Notes: generated by a model not told the origin, from the sequence alone. Positions 14,412-24,206 are shown, counted from the stretch's first letter. The stretch: 27,767 bases of DNA from Euryarchaeota archaeon UBA251 (GCA_002497905.1 DAFJ01000092.1:547-28313), one strand, 5' to 3'. Numbers and translations are program-made.

Positions 14412-15770
14412 ATGGCTGACGATGCTGCTGACCTTGTTAATCAGTTCAATCAGTTCCTGGATTTCCTCGCAAATCCGAATGGTGGAACCGACGTAATTCT
14501 GGTGAAAATTGTCCTATCTATCCTAAGCATCCTACTCGCGCTCTATGTAATGAGGCGCTTCATTCTACAACGTTGGGAAGGCATCGTTGCTGCAACCGAT
14601 GCATCTTGGGATGATCGTATATTCAATCCACTCAGAGTCAGAATCTATGCATTCATGGTCATCGGTGGGCTAAATATCAGCGTCATCTGGATCAATACGC
14701 AAAGCCCAGACCTTACAGAAACTACTGCACCACTTTTCAACTCATCATTCATTATCCTCGCATCTACACTCGCAAGCATTGCTGTCAAATTCATTCTCCC
14801 TGAGATACTCAATCGGTTCCAAAGACAATCCGCAGTCACCGTATCTGGTGGAAACCCACTCCTTGTCTTCCTCCTCCGTGCTATCATCTGGTTTGGAGGA
14901 CTCTATCTTGCCCTTTCGGAGCTAGGCATAGATCTACTCGGTGTGATGGCAGGTCTGGCTGTATTCTCATTAATTATCGGTCTTGCAATCCAACAGACAT
15001 TAGGTAATATTGTCAACTCATTCATGCTAGCATTAGACCGACCCTTTGAGGTTGGAGACCGAATTGAAGTCGATGGTGTCATGGGTACAGTAGTATCGAT
15101 TGGTATTTTGTCAACAAAGTTACTCACCCTCAAAGAAGAACTCGTCGTCATCCCAAACAACAGCCTCATTGATTCTACAGTAGTCAATTACGCTCGTGGA
15201 GGTGGAGATGGTGTTGCACGACGTATTTCAGTACAGATGGACTTCGGTGTAGCCTATGACGAAGATTCTGCACATGTGAAGCAGGTTATGCTCCGCGTTG
15301 CTCGCTCCTGCCAATATGTTCTATCAGAGCCACGGCCCCGAGTGATGATGACTGAACTTGGCGACTACGCCAAGATGTATCGGCTATTCATCTGGATTGG
15401 CGACTATAATGACGAGATTATATCACGTGATTATCTCTTTGAGCGTATGGATCGCGCGTTTGAGCGTGAAGGCATAGTAATTCCATTCCCAACGGCAATT
15501 GAACTCGATAAAACCCCTGTGGATTCCGACCCAGAGGTCGCTGCTAAGAAGGCTGAGGACAAGGATAAGAGACGCCGCCGAGCCGTTGCTGCCTATCGTC
15601 TTGAAGAGGCACGCATGCGCAAAGAACACTCCGAGATTACAGCAGAACTCGAAACTCTCTATGAGCAGGTCAAGACAGGTAAGATCACTGGCAAGGCCCT
15701 TGCAGACATGCAAGATCGTATTCGAGAACTTGAGCAATCTCTGGCTCTTGACTTAGAGTTGGACGACTGA
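14412..15770 (+). CDS. MscS-family small-conductance mechanosensitive channel
   Basis: The 452-residue protein has about five hydrophobic segments near 27-47, 76-94, 111-130, 150-168 and 172-207. The last is the pore helix, G-V-M-A-G-L-A-V-F-S-L-I-I-G-L-A-I-Q-Q, followed by the MscS block L-x-x-x-R-P-F-E-V-G-D-R-I-E-V-D-G and the beta domain motif V-I-P-N-N-S-L. MscS channels open under membrane tension and release solutes on osmotic downshock. The C-terminal ~80 residues are charged and predicted by eye to form a coiled coil (R-L-E-E-A-R-M-R-K-E), longer than in minimal MscS. Two additional N-terminal helices put it in an extended subclass. It ends five bases before the convergent RND exporter gene. 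The upstream gap (14345-14411) shows only a weak ATATAC element. Confidence 0.93.
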   Translation: MADDAADLVNQFNQFLDFLANPNGGTDVILVKIVLSILSILLALYVMRRFILQRWEGIVAATDASWDDRIFNPLRVRIYAFMVIGGLNISVIWINTQSPDLTETTAPLFNSSFIILASTLASIAVKFILPEILNRFQRQSAVTVSGGNPLLVFLLRAIIWFGGLYLALSELGIDLLGVMAGLAVFSLIIGLAIQQTLGNIVNSFMLALDRPFEVGDRIEVDGVMGTVVSIGILSTKLLTLKEELVVIPNNSLIDSTVVNYARGGGDGVARRISVQMDFGVAYDEDSAHVKQVMLRVARSCQYVLSEPRPRVMMTELGDYAKMYRLFIWIGDYNDEIISRDYLFERMDRAFEREGIVIPFPTAIELDKTPVDSDPEVAAKKAEDKDKRRRRAVAAYRLEEARMRKEHSEITAELETLYEQVKTGKITGKALADMQDRIRELEQSLALDLELDD

Positions 15771-15775
15771 TTCAA

Positions 15776-18658
15776 TCACTCGGACTCAGCAATATTTTGT
15801 GTCATTTCGGTCTCACCTGGCCTCATTGAAAGAAGCACAGGCAACAAAATGAGGCTAGAAATCAAAGCAAGAGTAATCGCTACAAGGAATACTTGACCGA
15901 ACAGACGCAACGGAACCAACGCTGAAAGATTTAGCACTGCGAAGCCGCCGGCTGTCGTGATTGCAGCTCCTGCCATGGCACGTCCCGTTGTAACCGTAGT
16001 TCGAGCCACCCATTCCTCAGGCGACTCACTTGGATTCGCTTCACGTTCCTCTTCGTAACGATGCGCGTAATGGACTGCATAGTCCACACCGAGTCCAAGG
16101 GTCAAAGCACCAATTGTCACGGTCTGTGCATTCAATTCGTATCCAAGAAGGCCCATCAGACCGTAGACCCAAATGACGACTGCTCCCAATGGGATCCACA
16201 TCAGCACACCCGTGATTGAGCCACGTTTCAGATTCCTCTTCTCCGCCGTTTGTAATCCAATAAGCATCAGAAGAATCACACCTGCTACGACAACTGTCGA
16301 AATTACTGCAGCAGATGCTACGCCATCGGTGACCTGAGCGAGTACTAAGGGACGCCCAGCAACACCAATTTCACCATCCACACTGGCATCATTCAGTTTC
16401 TCAAGAAGTGATGCTTCGAAAGCCACCGTGTCACTCCAATCTAGTGTAGCAGTAGAGAACTGGATGACGGTCTCATCTCCCGAATCAGGCATGTAACGTG
16501 ATGTAAGTTCTCGTCCGGTCTCATTGGTAAGGGCCCATGTGGATAGATTCGTCCAATGAGATTCTACACTAGGTTCAGATTGGATTGAAGAGAGAAGAAT
16601 TGCAATAGATGGATCGTTTGTAGCGGCTGATTCAAGCGTGGAACGAATTGAAGAGACATCTGCTGCATCAGGAGTAGAATTTACTGTGGATTCCAATATA
16701 GAAATTGAAGACCAACCCTCGGCAGAAAAGAGATTGATAGAAGGATCATAACGCACGTAAATCGGTGCGGGTGCCGCATCATATCTATCGGTTAGAACGA
16801 GGAAATCCTCCACAACTGGGATGCTGTCGTCTAACTGATCACGAGTATCAAACCCGACCTCCAAAGTGGTGACAGCATAACCCATAGGAATGGATAGTGC
16901 CAATGCTGCAAGTAGTACAGCAGTTGGCCTCTTAGTGAGGGATCCAAACCAGTAGCCTATCCGTCCGGGTTCCACATTGGCTGCCTTTCTAAGATTCAAC
17001 TTTGCAGGCGGTACTAACCGAAGCAGTGCCGGGAGCAGTGTAATTGATAGGAAGTAGATCATAAACAAGCCAATCGCGATGACGGTTCCGAAATCAACGA
17101 GGAACTTCTGATCTGAGAATCTGAATGAGAGGAAACCCACCATATCGGTAAAAATTGCAATGAGTAGAGCACCCGAAGTGAGAATCGCGCCACTTCGAAT
17201 GGCTTGAACACGTATCTCCTTGGGGAAGTCACGAAGTGTCTCACGTTCCTGTGGATCCCTCTCTTCCTCCTCTCGGAGAACTTCTCGGTAACGAGCTACT
17301 ACGTGAATCCCGTAATCTACACCAATTGCAATCAGAAGAATCGGGATGGATTGCATCGCTGCATTGAATGTAATTTTCAGAATTCCACTGATTCCATATG
17401 TTCCTAAAATTCCAAGAATTGTTGTAATGAGAACCAAAGCAGTATCTCGACCAGTTCGGAACTGAGTCAGTAGAATCAATGAGAGGAGTATCACTGACAT
17501 ACCCAGTAGTTGCCCAATCTGTGCTCCAATTGCAGAATTCTGATCTAATTCAAAGTGGGCAAAAGAAATACCTGAAATTTCTGCGTCATCTCCTGCAATA
17601 ACCTGACCACGATATGCGAGATCGATAGTCCAATTCTGGATCTCTTTGTCGATAATTGCACCTGCAGCAAGTGGTTCATCCAAATGATATGTGGATTCCC
17701 AACCTACGGCTTCACCCCATCCTCCCGGCTCATTATCGATAAACATCGAAATTGTTACTACATCTATTCTAGACCAGCGATCATCCTCTGGAATCAAAAC
17801 AAATTCATCGCCATTTGCTTCCTTGGTAGGCATTGAAGAGAGAATTATTTCCTTGTAAGGAATTGAATTTTGCATTGCAATATGAAACATGGAAATATTC
17901 CAAGTTGTATTCTCAATATCTGAAATCTGCTGCTGGATTGAGGCATTGTCCCATAGATCAACTTGAACTGCTATATTCCTCAAATTGCCTGCTTGAGGTG
18001 AGAATTTACCCAATGAAGGTAATCGATTCAATCCATCATCCATACGTTGTAGCCAACCTGGTTCAGGAGACCATTCTCTAAGCGCATCTGGTTCAATGCT
18101 TACAGGATCCATTGGAGTTTGGTCTAATGTTTCTTGTAATGTGGCAAGATTTTCAGAGAATGTAGAGGTGTTAGATGCAAATGCATCAAACATAGCATCA
18201 TCAATTGCATCTAACCACGTTACATTTTCTGGATCAACCATCATTGACCAACCGTACGCAGCAGAAGCAGGTCCGATGACTGAACCAAGACCGGTATCCA
18301 ATCTATGTTCTGATGAATTGCTATGTTCAAGCATCTCGGCTTCAAGTTCAGCAAGCATCATCCAGGTGGAGTCATTCTCCAGCGCACCTGGATCAAATTC
18401 AATCATGAGACGAACAATATCAATGGAAGAGGTATAGGTCTCTTCGATAATGTATAGGAGATTTACATCTTCATTTGATTCCCGAGCGGGAAAGAAAGCA
18501 TCCTCTGAGTTATCAAACTCGATACCAACTCCAAGAGATTCTGGAAGAGGCCCTGCAACAAACATCGAGAGTCCCAAAATAAGAGCGAGGAAAGTTGCAA
18601 CAGCCATCTTCGGCTGATCAATACTCCAATAAGTAAGAGAGTCGAAGGGGTTCTTCAC
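15776..18658 (-). CDS. RND/MMPL-superfamily exporter
   Basis: The protein is about 960 residues with the duplicated RND layout: one N-terminal membrane helix, a large extracytoplasmic loop (about 45-380), a membrane block, a second loop (about 625-780) and a second block. Each block carries the family motif G-V-D-Y-(G/A)-(I/V)-H-x-x-x-R-Y-x-E, once as G-V-D-Y-G-I-H and once as G-V-D-Y-A-V-H; the Asp is expected in proton relay. MMPL-type exporters move lipids or hydrophobic compounds using the proton gradient. Substrate is unknown. The frame can start at TTG 18664, but GTG 18658 gives MKNPFDSL directly before the first helix and is my choice. It stands as a single gene between MscS (convergent, five bases) and the ABC operon. 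Confidence 0.9.
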   Translation of the reverse strand: MKNPFDSLTYWSIDQPKMAVATFLALILGLSMFVAGPLPESLGVGIEFDNSEDAFFPARESNEDVNLLYIIEETYTSSIDIVRLMIEFDPGALENDSTWMMLAELEAEMLEHSNSSEHRLDTGLGSVIGPASAAYGWSMMVDPENVTWLDAIDDAMFDAFASNTSTFSENLATLQETLDQTPMDPVSIEPDALREWSPEPGWLQRMDDGLNRLPSLGKFSPQAGNLRNIAVQVDLWDNASIQQQISDIENTTWNISMFHIAMQNSIPYKEIILSSMPTKEANGDEFVLIPEDDRWSRIDVVTISMFIDNEPGGWGEAVGWESTYHLDEPLAAGAIIDKEIQNWTIDLAYRGQVIAGDDAEISGISFAHFELDQNSAIGAQIGQLLGMSVILLSLILLTQFRTGRDTALVLITTILGILGTYGISGILKITFNAAMQSIPILLIAIGVDYGIHVVARYREVLREEEERDPQERETLRDFPKEIRVQAIRSGAILTSGALLIAIFTDMVGFLSFRFSDQKFLVDFGTVIAIGLFMIYFLSITLLPALLRLVPPAKLNLRKAANVEPGRIGYWFGSLTKRPTAVLLAALALSIPMGYAVTTLEVGFDTRDQLDDSIPVVEDFLVLTDRYDAAPAPIYVRYDPSINLFSAEGWSSISILESTVNSTPDAADVSSIRSTLESAATNDPSIAILLSSIQSEPSVESHWTNLSTWALTNETGRELTSRYMPDSGDETVIQFSTATLDWSDTVAFEASLLEKLNDASVDGEIGVAGRPLVLAQVTDGVASAAVISTVVVAGVILLMLIGLQTAEKRNLKRGSITGVLMWIPLGAVVIWVYGLMGLLGYELNAQTVTIGALTLGLGVDYAVHYAHRYEEEREANPSESPEEWVARTTVTTGRAMAGAAITTAGGFAVLNLSALVPLRLFGQVFLVAITLALISSLILLPVLLSMRPGETEMTQNIAESE

Positions 18659-18730
18659 AAGCAACTACCAAACAAACAATAGTCTGCATTAGCATATCAA
18701 GGAATGGACAGTATAGTAGCCATTATCACA

Positions 18731-18746
18731 TATCTGAGAGCAGATA
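18731..18746 (-). terminator. Hairpin TATCTG-CTCT-CAGATA downstream of the ABC operon
   Basis: On the minus strand a perfect 6-base stem with a 4-base loop begins five bases after the stop of the zinc-ribbon ABC ATPase gene, the last gene of its operon. It may mark the transcript end or stabilise the 3' end. No long U-tract follows, so it is not a classical intrinsic terminator. The rest of the gap (18665-18730) should hold the RND promoter; an A+T-rich GATATGCTAA lies about 33 bases upstream of the chosen start. Confidence 0.35.
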
Positions 18747-18751
18747 CTAGA

Positions 18752-19813
18752 TCAGGAAGATGCAACCATTGGCCGGGAAGAGCCACAAGATGGACATTCT
18801 TCTTCGGTGGATTCTCCGTAAATGTAACCGCATGCAGGACATGCAGGAGCAAGAATCATCTCGACATTTCCTTCAACGGTAATCCGCTCAGAGAGCACAC
18901 GTTCCATCGATATACCATCACGACTGAGATCGTTGATATCGAAGCGTCCAGGGCCGCCCAAAGTAGCAAGAACATCCGGTGGAAGGGACATCGTTCCAGT
19001 GTCGTCAATCAAGAGTTCACGAGTAGAAGCCAAATCGCCATCGTCGACATCGTTCCCATGCTGAGCTATGAAACGACCATCACGAAGTTCAAGCGCGCGG
19101 TTCGCAAAGGTGGATATTTCCTTACTATGAGTTACGATTAGGAAAGCAACACCACGCTCTTCGTTGAGTTGGCGAAACAAGTCGATGATGCGCCGTCCGG
19201 AAATTGGATCGAGAGCACCGGTCGGCTCGTCTGCAAGGATAATCTTTGGATCAGTAATTAGTGCACGACCAATGGCGACACGCTGTGCTTCTCCACCAGA
19301 AAGAGTCGCAGGAAGGGAACGCGCACGATCCTCTATGCCAAGCGATTCCAACATCTCCATCGCTCGCCTTCGAGCCTCGCGTGCACGGACACCAGCATGA
19401 CGGAGTGGTTGGGCCACATTGTCAAGCGCATTGAGATCTGGAAGTAGATTCCCTTCTTGGAATATGAAAGAAACAGTCTCTTGTCGCAAGCTAACAAGTT
19501 CTTGACCTGTAATTCTAGTCATGTTCCGGCCATTGAGGAAAACGGAGCCTGCACTTGGCTTCATCAAGCCACCAAATGCCTTGAGCAGAGTCGACTTACC
19601 GCTACCAGAAGGACCCACTACCGCTACAACTTCTCCTTCACCGATTGATACTGAAAGGCCACGCAATGCAACAACATTGCCATCTTCTTGGTTTGACCCA
19701 TAGATGTGGTACAGATTATGCGCTTCCAGTACAGGAACTTGAGGCTCAACATGGACCTCATCCGTGAGGGGGATCTCAACTGGTTCCTCCATATGCTCAC
19801 GCTCCTTTACCAT
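18752..19813 (-). CDS. ABC transporter ATPase (LolD/MacB type) with C-terminal zinc ribbon
   Basis: The 353-residue protein has a complete ATPase core: Walker A G-P-S-G-S-G-K-S (67-74), Q-loop F-I-F-Q-E (116-120), signature L-S-G-G-E (171-175), Walker B I-I-L-A-D-E-P (191-197), and switch H229. The A-D-E-P-T-G-A-L-D run is typical of the LolD/MacB/FtsE subfamily that drives FtsX-type permeases. Beyond the core there are ~110 extra residues ending in a zinc ribbon, C325-P-A-C328 and C340-P-S-C343, an unusual addition. It also has a ~28-residue N-terminal extension. It starts four bases after the permease stop, with GGGGGAG just upstream, so it is translated from the same transcript. Probably it pairs with the permease as an alternative or second ATPase subunit. 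Confidence 0.93.
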   Translation of the reverse strand: MVKEREHMEEPVEIPLTDEVHVEPQVPVLEAHNLYHIYGSNQEDGNVVALRGLSVSIGEGEVVAVVGPSGSGKSTLLKAFGGLMKPSAGSVFLNGRNMTRITGQELVSLRQETVSFIFQEGNLLPDLNALDNVAQPLRHAGVRAREARRRAMEMLESLGIEDRARSLPATLSGGEAQRVAIGRALITDPKIILADEPTGALDPISGRRIIDLFRQLNEERGVAFLIVTHSKEISTFANRALELRDGRFIAQHGNDVDDGDLASTRELLIDDTGTMSLPPDVLATLGGPGRFDINDLSRDGISMERVLSERITVEGNVEMILAPACPACGYIYGESTEEECPSCGSSRPMVASS

Positions 19814-19817
19814 GCCC

Positions 19818-22800
19818 TCACTCCCCCTTTAGGACCACAGCAAGGTCCGAACGTAACGCTCTGAAAGTTGTTGTAGTCAGTGCGATAAGAACCGCAGATA
19901 GAACAGCAACACTGACTATCGCAAGATCAAACCATGGCCATACGAGCTCGCGGTCAATCACAGTAGATGCACCGCCGAATATCTGGAATATGAAACCAAA
20001 TATCGAAAAGAATCCGTTGAAGGATTGCGCGACACCGGCACCGAGTACAAGGCCAAGTGCCATACTAGAGACGACTATCGCAAGGATTTCGAATAAGACA
20101 AGACGCATGACCTGATTCGGACTAGCACCAATCGCCTGAAGGATAGCCATCTCACGCTTGCGCTGAGAGAGTACGAGAGAAAGGAATACGAAGGCTGAAG
20201 CAACCGAACCTAGGGCAGCCACGACGAACTGAAGGCTGAGTAGGCCCGGCGTTCCGAATATGAGCCCGCCATTGCGCTCTACTAATTCACGATTTGAGGA
20301 AAGATCAGAGACACCAGTCACCGAATCGTTTGCCTCGATCGCAAAACGCAAGGAGGTCAAATCATCTTCATTGATATCTGCAAGTAACATGGAACCTTTA
20401 CCAATCCAGACATACCATTCAGTTGCATTGATTGTAGCATTAGATTCCAATCCTGAAAGTGCCCGATAAGCCGATTCTCCAATGATGATGGTACCTTCCG
20501 CATCCGCCGATGATTGACCAGGAAGATACTGATGCTGACCGAGATACTTCAGTTCAGTGGTATATTCTGACTGCTCTATGGATATCTCGATATCAGCCTG
20601 AAGTATTTCCATTACCTGAGACGGTGGAATTGGCGACAATCCAGTGACACATCCCGTTACGTTTGCAAAGGTTCCATCAGGACATATTGCATCGGTGATG
20701 TCAACCCCAGAGAGGTTTGCCATACCAAACATCCCAGTCATGTCGGCTCCACTCAAATTGGCACCTTCAAGCGGATTGCCAAATCCGAAATCGGGGGTGA
20801 TAAGAATGGAATCCGTCAAATCGGCTCCACTCAAGTTAGCGCCTACCATTGATGTGTAGAAGAATACCGACTTCCGAAGATTTGAGTCACTGAGATCAGT
20901 TCCTATGAGAATTGAGGAAGTGAAATTTGTTCGCTGGAGTTCTCTATCAGACATATCTTGTCCACTAAGATCCAAATGACTCAGATTAGATTTCCAGTTG
21001 TATTCTGCGAAAATGGGGGCTAGTGCTTCAACCGATGTAAATTCCTCAAGATCGGGTGTGGAGATATTCAGTCGCTGACTATTCGAAATGAATCTAACAA
21101 CCTCTACCTCTCCAGAATCATCGTCGAATTTTGGTTCAAATTCATCATTAGACCCTTCGCCTGCACCCGGAAGACGTAGACTAAATGCAATCTCTTGTCC
21201 TGCAGTAAAACCCCCCTCAGACCAACCAGTAACAACCTGACTGATATCATCACCCGGAATGGACTGTTGAGTCCAAAGGAGAACATCCTCATGGCCATCT
21301 AGAACTACCCATGCTTCCGAAGAAATTGAACCGTCAACTGTCGTTACAGTCAAGCTATTCACGGCAGTAGATCGTATGGGATCAACATCAATCCCAAGAT
21401 TGTTGATATTACTTTCAAAAATTGCATTGACCTGTGTCTGATTCTTGGGTTCGTCAAACTGTACACTCATCACAGAACCAGTCTGAGATTCTGCAGTCCG
21501 ATCATCCACGAGAGTGCCTGTCGCACCTTGAACAGCAGCAAGCGTAACGATGGATAGAGTTAGTACCATAATGGTCGCTAGACGACCGATTGACTCACTG
21601 GAACCACCGCCCTTCAATCCGCGACGGATATCTTTCAGAAGCGGCGTCCATCCGAACAAGATCGAAAAGAAGCGTGGCCCAAATGCAGCAATTCGCCCAA
21701 GGATGAGTGCCCCGCCTATCCAAAGGAGGAAAGGTCCGAAGAGTCCCAGTAATCCGTCGATAAAGAAGTTCTCAATTAGACCGCGGTCACCAGTTGTGTC
21801 CTCAATCCTTGACTCGACAACGGCTAGGATACCGATACTGAACATCAAGATCTGTAAACCTGTACGCTGCTTCTTCTTGGTTGGAACTTTACGAACACCC
21901 TCATCGATTTCAAGCTCAAGGAATTCTTTCGTCCGTCCACGTCCAAACAATAGAGCTGCGCCAATAGTTGCAAAAGCAGTTACTAGGAGAGATATTGTTC
22001 CAAGTTGGACATTGATTGGGAACTCCAATGGCTCAAACGACATGAAGCCAACTGCGGAAAGGACGAGGCCTACAGTCTGGATCGCAAGGATGTATCCAAG
22101 TAACCAAGCAACAAAACTCATCGCGAAGACCTCGCGCAGTACCATACTCTGTAGTTGAGACGCTGAACCTCCAATGGTCCTATGGATAGCGATTTCACGT
22201 CGCCTCTGCTCTAACGACAGGATTAGCCCATAGACGAGGATAGCAACAGACAAAATGATGATGGGAATCATAAGGATGTAATCGAAGGTCTGAATCAATC
22301 CTAGGAATATTTCAATGAAGAGAATCGAACCTGAGATTGTGTCGAACCAGAAAAGCTGGATTCCAGCGCCATATGATTTCTGGTTATTTCCCGGACCATC
22401 CTCATACATCACCGACTGTCGAAGAATACTAATCCAATCCTCGGCATCTGCTGTCGAAGACGTGGGTACTAGCGAACGGTCAACTGCAACCCCAAGATAG
22501 CCGTGATCAGAATCCATGAGAGTGGTCACAGTCCCATTATCTAGCATAGACCAAGCCATGAAAATCGGATTGAATCCGAAGGTAGGATTAGCAAATGCCC
22601 AATCTTCGTAAATTCCACTCACATTGAGATTTTCCACGACAATATATAGTCGACAGTGCTCAACTCCACCACGAGTTCGTTCAACATATCCTTCGCAATC
22701 ACGATCATCGATAGATTCCGCACCGGCTACGGTCTCAATGACATAAGAAAATTGTAGGGATTCAATCGTATCGTTTACTTGAACGCCGAGGGGGCCTGCG

Positions 22801-23468
22801 AGACTAGCAGGGAGTATGACACTGCGGTTGTCAATCATATCCTGATGGCTTGGCCATGGTATATCGTTCAACATCTGAGCATCATGGCGATCGGCTAGAG
22901 CCCCGTCGAAAGCCCCTGGGCCAAGAAGACGTACCATTCGCTTGGTGAAGATTGGAGGACCATTTGCATCCGCTTCCGGGAAGTCGAAGGTCTCGTTTTC
23001 TAGTACCGGATTTTCTGATGTAACTGATTCCATAGCGAGATAACCTGCAGTAAACGCCTCGATATTGTTGAAATTCCCTTCAGTACGAATCGCCTGTCTC
23101 CCAAATACGAAACTACAGTCAGCGATTTCCGATCTCAGGGAGAGTTCCTCGCATACCTCAACCATCAGAGCACTATCGTTAGTGAAAGTAGAGTTCTCAG
23201 ATGAAACTCCAGGTACTGGGGGGGATGCCTGTTGTTCCACCTTCGCATCGAAGACATCGCCCTCAAGTGTTGTTTGGAGGAAGGTTTGGGAAAGACCGTT
23301 TCCGTACGCTAGAACTGTGGTAATAACAAGTGAGGCGAGGAATACGCCTGCTACGATGGCGAGGCCACGCTCACGGCCACGCCAAGCAGATTCGACGGAG
23401 GTTCGTACGTTTGAAGGTAAATCCGCGATGAAATCGGTGATTCGCTGGGTACGTGTCTTGGAGACCAT
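19818..23468 (-). CDS. Giant FtsX/MacB-type ABC permease with pentapeptide-repeat insert
   Basis: The protein is 1216 residues, far above most single FtsX permeases (about 400) and in the range of fused, about ten-helix forms. There is an N-terminal helix near 34-57. A first FtsX domain has the post-helix motif E-Q-R-R-R-E-I-A-I-H-R-T-I-G-G, followed by several central helices. A second FtsX domain near the C-terminus has Q-R-K-R-E-M-A-I-L-Q-A-I-G-A. Two large extracytoplasmic regions lie between. In the second, residues ~825-940 form pentapeptide repeats with A(N/D)LSG units (A-N-L-S-G-A-D-L-T-D). Such permeases couple ATP hydrolysis in the cytoplasm to work on extracytoplasmic substrates (lipoprotein or peptide release). 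ATG 23468 has GGAGGAGGAG five bases upstream and is preferred to GTG 23474. Confidence 0.92.
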   Translation of the reverse strand: MVSKTRTQRITDFIADLPSNVRTSVESAWRGRERGLAIVAGVFLASLVITTVLAYGNGLSQTFLQTTLEGDVFDAKVEQQASPPVPGVSSENSTFTNDSALMVEVCEELSLRSEIADCSFVFGRQAIRTEGNFNNIEAFTAGYLAMESVTSENPVLENETFDFPEADANGPPIFTKRMVRLLGPGAFDGALADRHDAQMLNDIPWPSHQDMIDNRSVILPASLAGPLGVQVNDTIESLQFSYVIETVAGAESIDDRDCEGYVERTRGGVEHCRLYIVVENLNVSGIYEDWAFANPTFGFNPIFMAWSMLDNGTVTTLMDSDHGYLGVAVDRSLVPTSSTADAEDWISILRQSVMYEDGPGNNQKSYGAGIQLFWFDTISGSILFIEIFLGLIQTFDYILMIPIIILSVAILVYGLILSLEQRRREIAIHRTIGGSASQLQSMVLREVFAMSFVAWLLGYILAIQTVGLVLSAVGFMSFEPLEFPINVQLGTISLLVTAFATIGAALLFGRGRTKEFLELEIDEGVRKVPTKKKQRTGLQILMFSIGILAVVESRIEDTTGDRGLIENFFIDGLLGLFGPFLLWIGGALILGRIAAFGPRFFSILFGWTPLLKDIRRGLKGGGSSESIGRLATIMVLTLSIVTLAAVQGATGTLVDDRTAESQTGSVMSVQFDEPKNQTQVNAIFESNINNLGIDVDPIRSTAVNSLTVTTVDGSISSEAWVVLDGHEDVLLWTQQSIPGDDISQVVTGWSEGGFTAGQEIAFSLRLPGAGEGSNDEFEPKFDDDSGEVEVVRFISNSQRLNISTPDLEEFTSVEALAPIFAEYNWKSNLSHLDLSGQDMSDRELQRTNFTSSILIGTDLSDSNLRKSVFFYTSMVGANLSGADLTDSILITPDFGFGNPLEGANLSGADMTGMFGMANLSGVDITDAICPDGTFANVTGCVTGLSPIPPSQVMEILQADIEISIEQSEYTTELKYLGQHQYLPGQSSADAEGTIIIGESAYRALSGLESNATINATEWYVWIGKGSMLLADINEDDLTSLRFAIEANDSVTGVSDLSSNRELVERNGGLIFGTPGLLSLQFVVAALGSVASAFVFLSLVLSQRKREMAILQAIGASPNQVMRLVLFEILAIVVSSMALGLVLGAGVAQSFNGFFSIFGFIFQIFGGASTVIDRELVWPWFDLAIVSVAVLSAVLIALTTTTFRALRSDLAVVLKGE

Positions 23469-23470
23469 GT

Positions 23471-24196
23471 TCACTCCTCCTCCAAATCATCAGCAACATC
23501 GTCGCCCCAAGCAGAGCGGATATCAGAGGCAGCAGTCTTACCTTCACGGAGCAGCAACATCCGGTCCGCCTTGGATGCAAGATTCGGGTCATGTGTAACC
23601 ATGAGAATGGATATTGGATCCTCGGAATCGTGACATAAATCGTGGAAAAGTTGCAAAATCTCCTCGCCGGATCGGGAGTCGAGATTCCCGGTAGGTTCGT
23701 CAGCAAGCAAGAGGGGACGACGTCCGGCAACTGCGCGAGCGATAGCGACTCGTTGGCGTTGTCCACCAGAAAGCTGGTCCGGGATATGATCTACCCTATC
23801 ACCTAAACCAACACGTTCCAGTGCTTTCAACGCACGATTGTTAGCCTCGGTATCACTCAGACCCGAGAGGCCGAGAGCAAGGGCAACATTGTCAAGGGCG
23901 GTAAGATGGTCCACAAGATGGAAATCCTGGAATATCCAACCAACTCCATGGCGTCGGATTTTGACGTTCCCCGACGGCTGACGTGTTCCATATGTGAACT
24001 CATTCAGTTCCACACTCCCTGAGTCACCAGCCAGAAGTCCACCGATGATATTCAACAGCGTTGATTTCCCACATCCAGAGGGGCCCATAAGTGCAACAAG
24101 TTCTCCTTTCTTAATCTCAAGGTCAATGCCTTTGAGCACCTCAATTCGACGTCTCCCAAAGCCGAAACCCTTCCGGAGGTCGTTGACTTTCAACAT
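23471..24196 (-). CDS. ABC transporter ATPase (LolD/MacB/FtsE type)
   Basis: This 241-residue protein is the standard length for LolD-type ATPases and contains all motifs: Walker A G-P-S-G-C-G-K-S (38-45), Q90 in W-I-F-Q-D, signature L-S-G-G-Q (142-146), Walker B L-L-L-A-D-E (162-167) with P-T-G-N-L-D, and switch H202. It is the first gene of a three-gene leftward operon. Its stop overlaps the permease region by a few bases, giving coupled translation. With the giant permease it should form an FtsX-type exchanger or exporter. The ATG at 24196 is preceded by GGAGG at 24207-24211 with ten-base spacing. Confidence 0.96.
   Translation of the reverse strand: MLKVNDLRKGFGFGRRRIEVLKGIDLEIKKGELVALMGPSGCGKSTLLNIIGGLLAGDSGSVELNEFTYGTRQPSGNVKIRRHGVGWIFQDFHLVDHLTALDNVALALGLSGLSDTEANNRALKALERVGLGDRVDHIPDQLSGGQRQRVAIARAVAGRRPLLLADEPTGNLDSRSGEEILQLFHDLCHDSEDPISILMVTHDPNLASKADRMLLLREGKTAASDIRSAWGDDVADDLEEE
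23474..23483 (-). promoter_or_regulatory. Strong Shine-Dalgarno GGAGGAGGAG before the permease start
   Basis: On the minus strand, GGAGGAGGAG ends five bases before ATG 23468, inside the end of the upstream ATPase gene. It supports ATG 23468 as the start, over GTG 23474, which would touch the motif. It shows that internal genes of operons here use SD-led initiation. Confidence 0.7.
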
Positions 24197-24206
24197 ACAA
24201 CCGATT

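Noticed and set aside
21550..22158. 202-codon open frame on the plus strand inside the permease gene
   Set aside because: It is antisense to the well-supported FtsX permease, its translation is Pro/Arg/Ser-rich with no domain, and it has no ribosome site.
23065..23598. 177-codon plus-strand frame across the permease start and ATPase end
   Set aside because: It runs antisense through two strongly supported genes and shows no recognisable domain.
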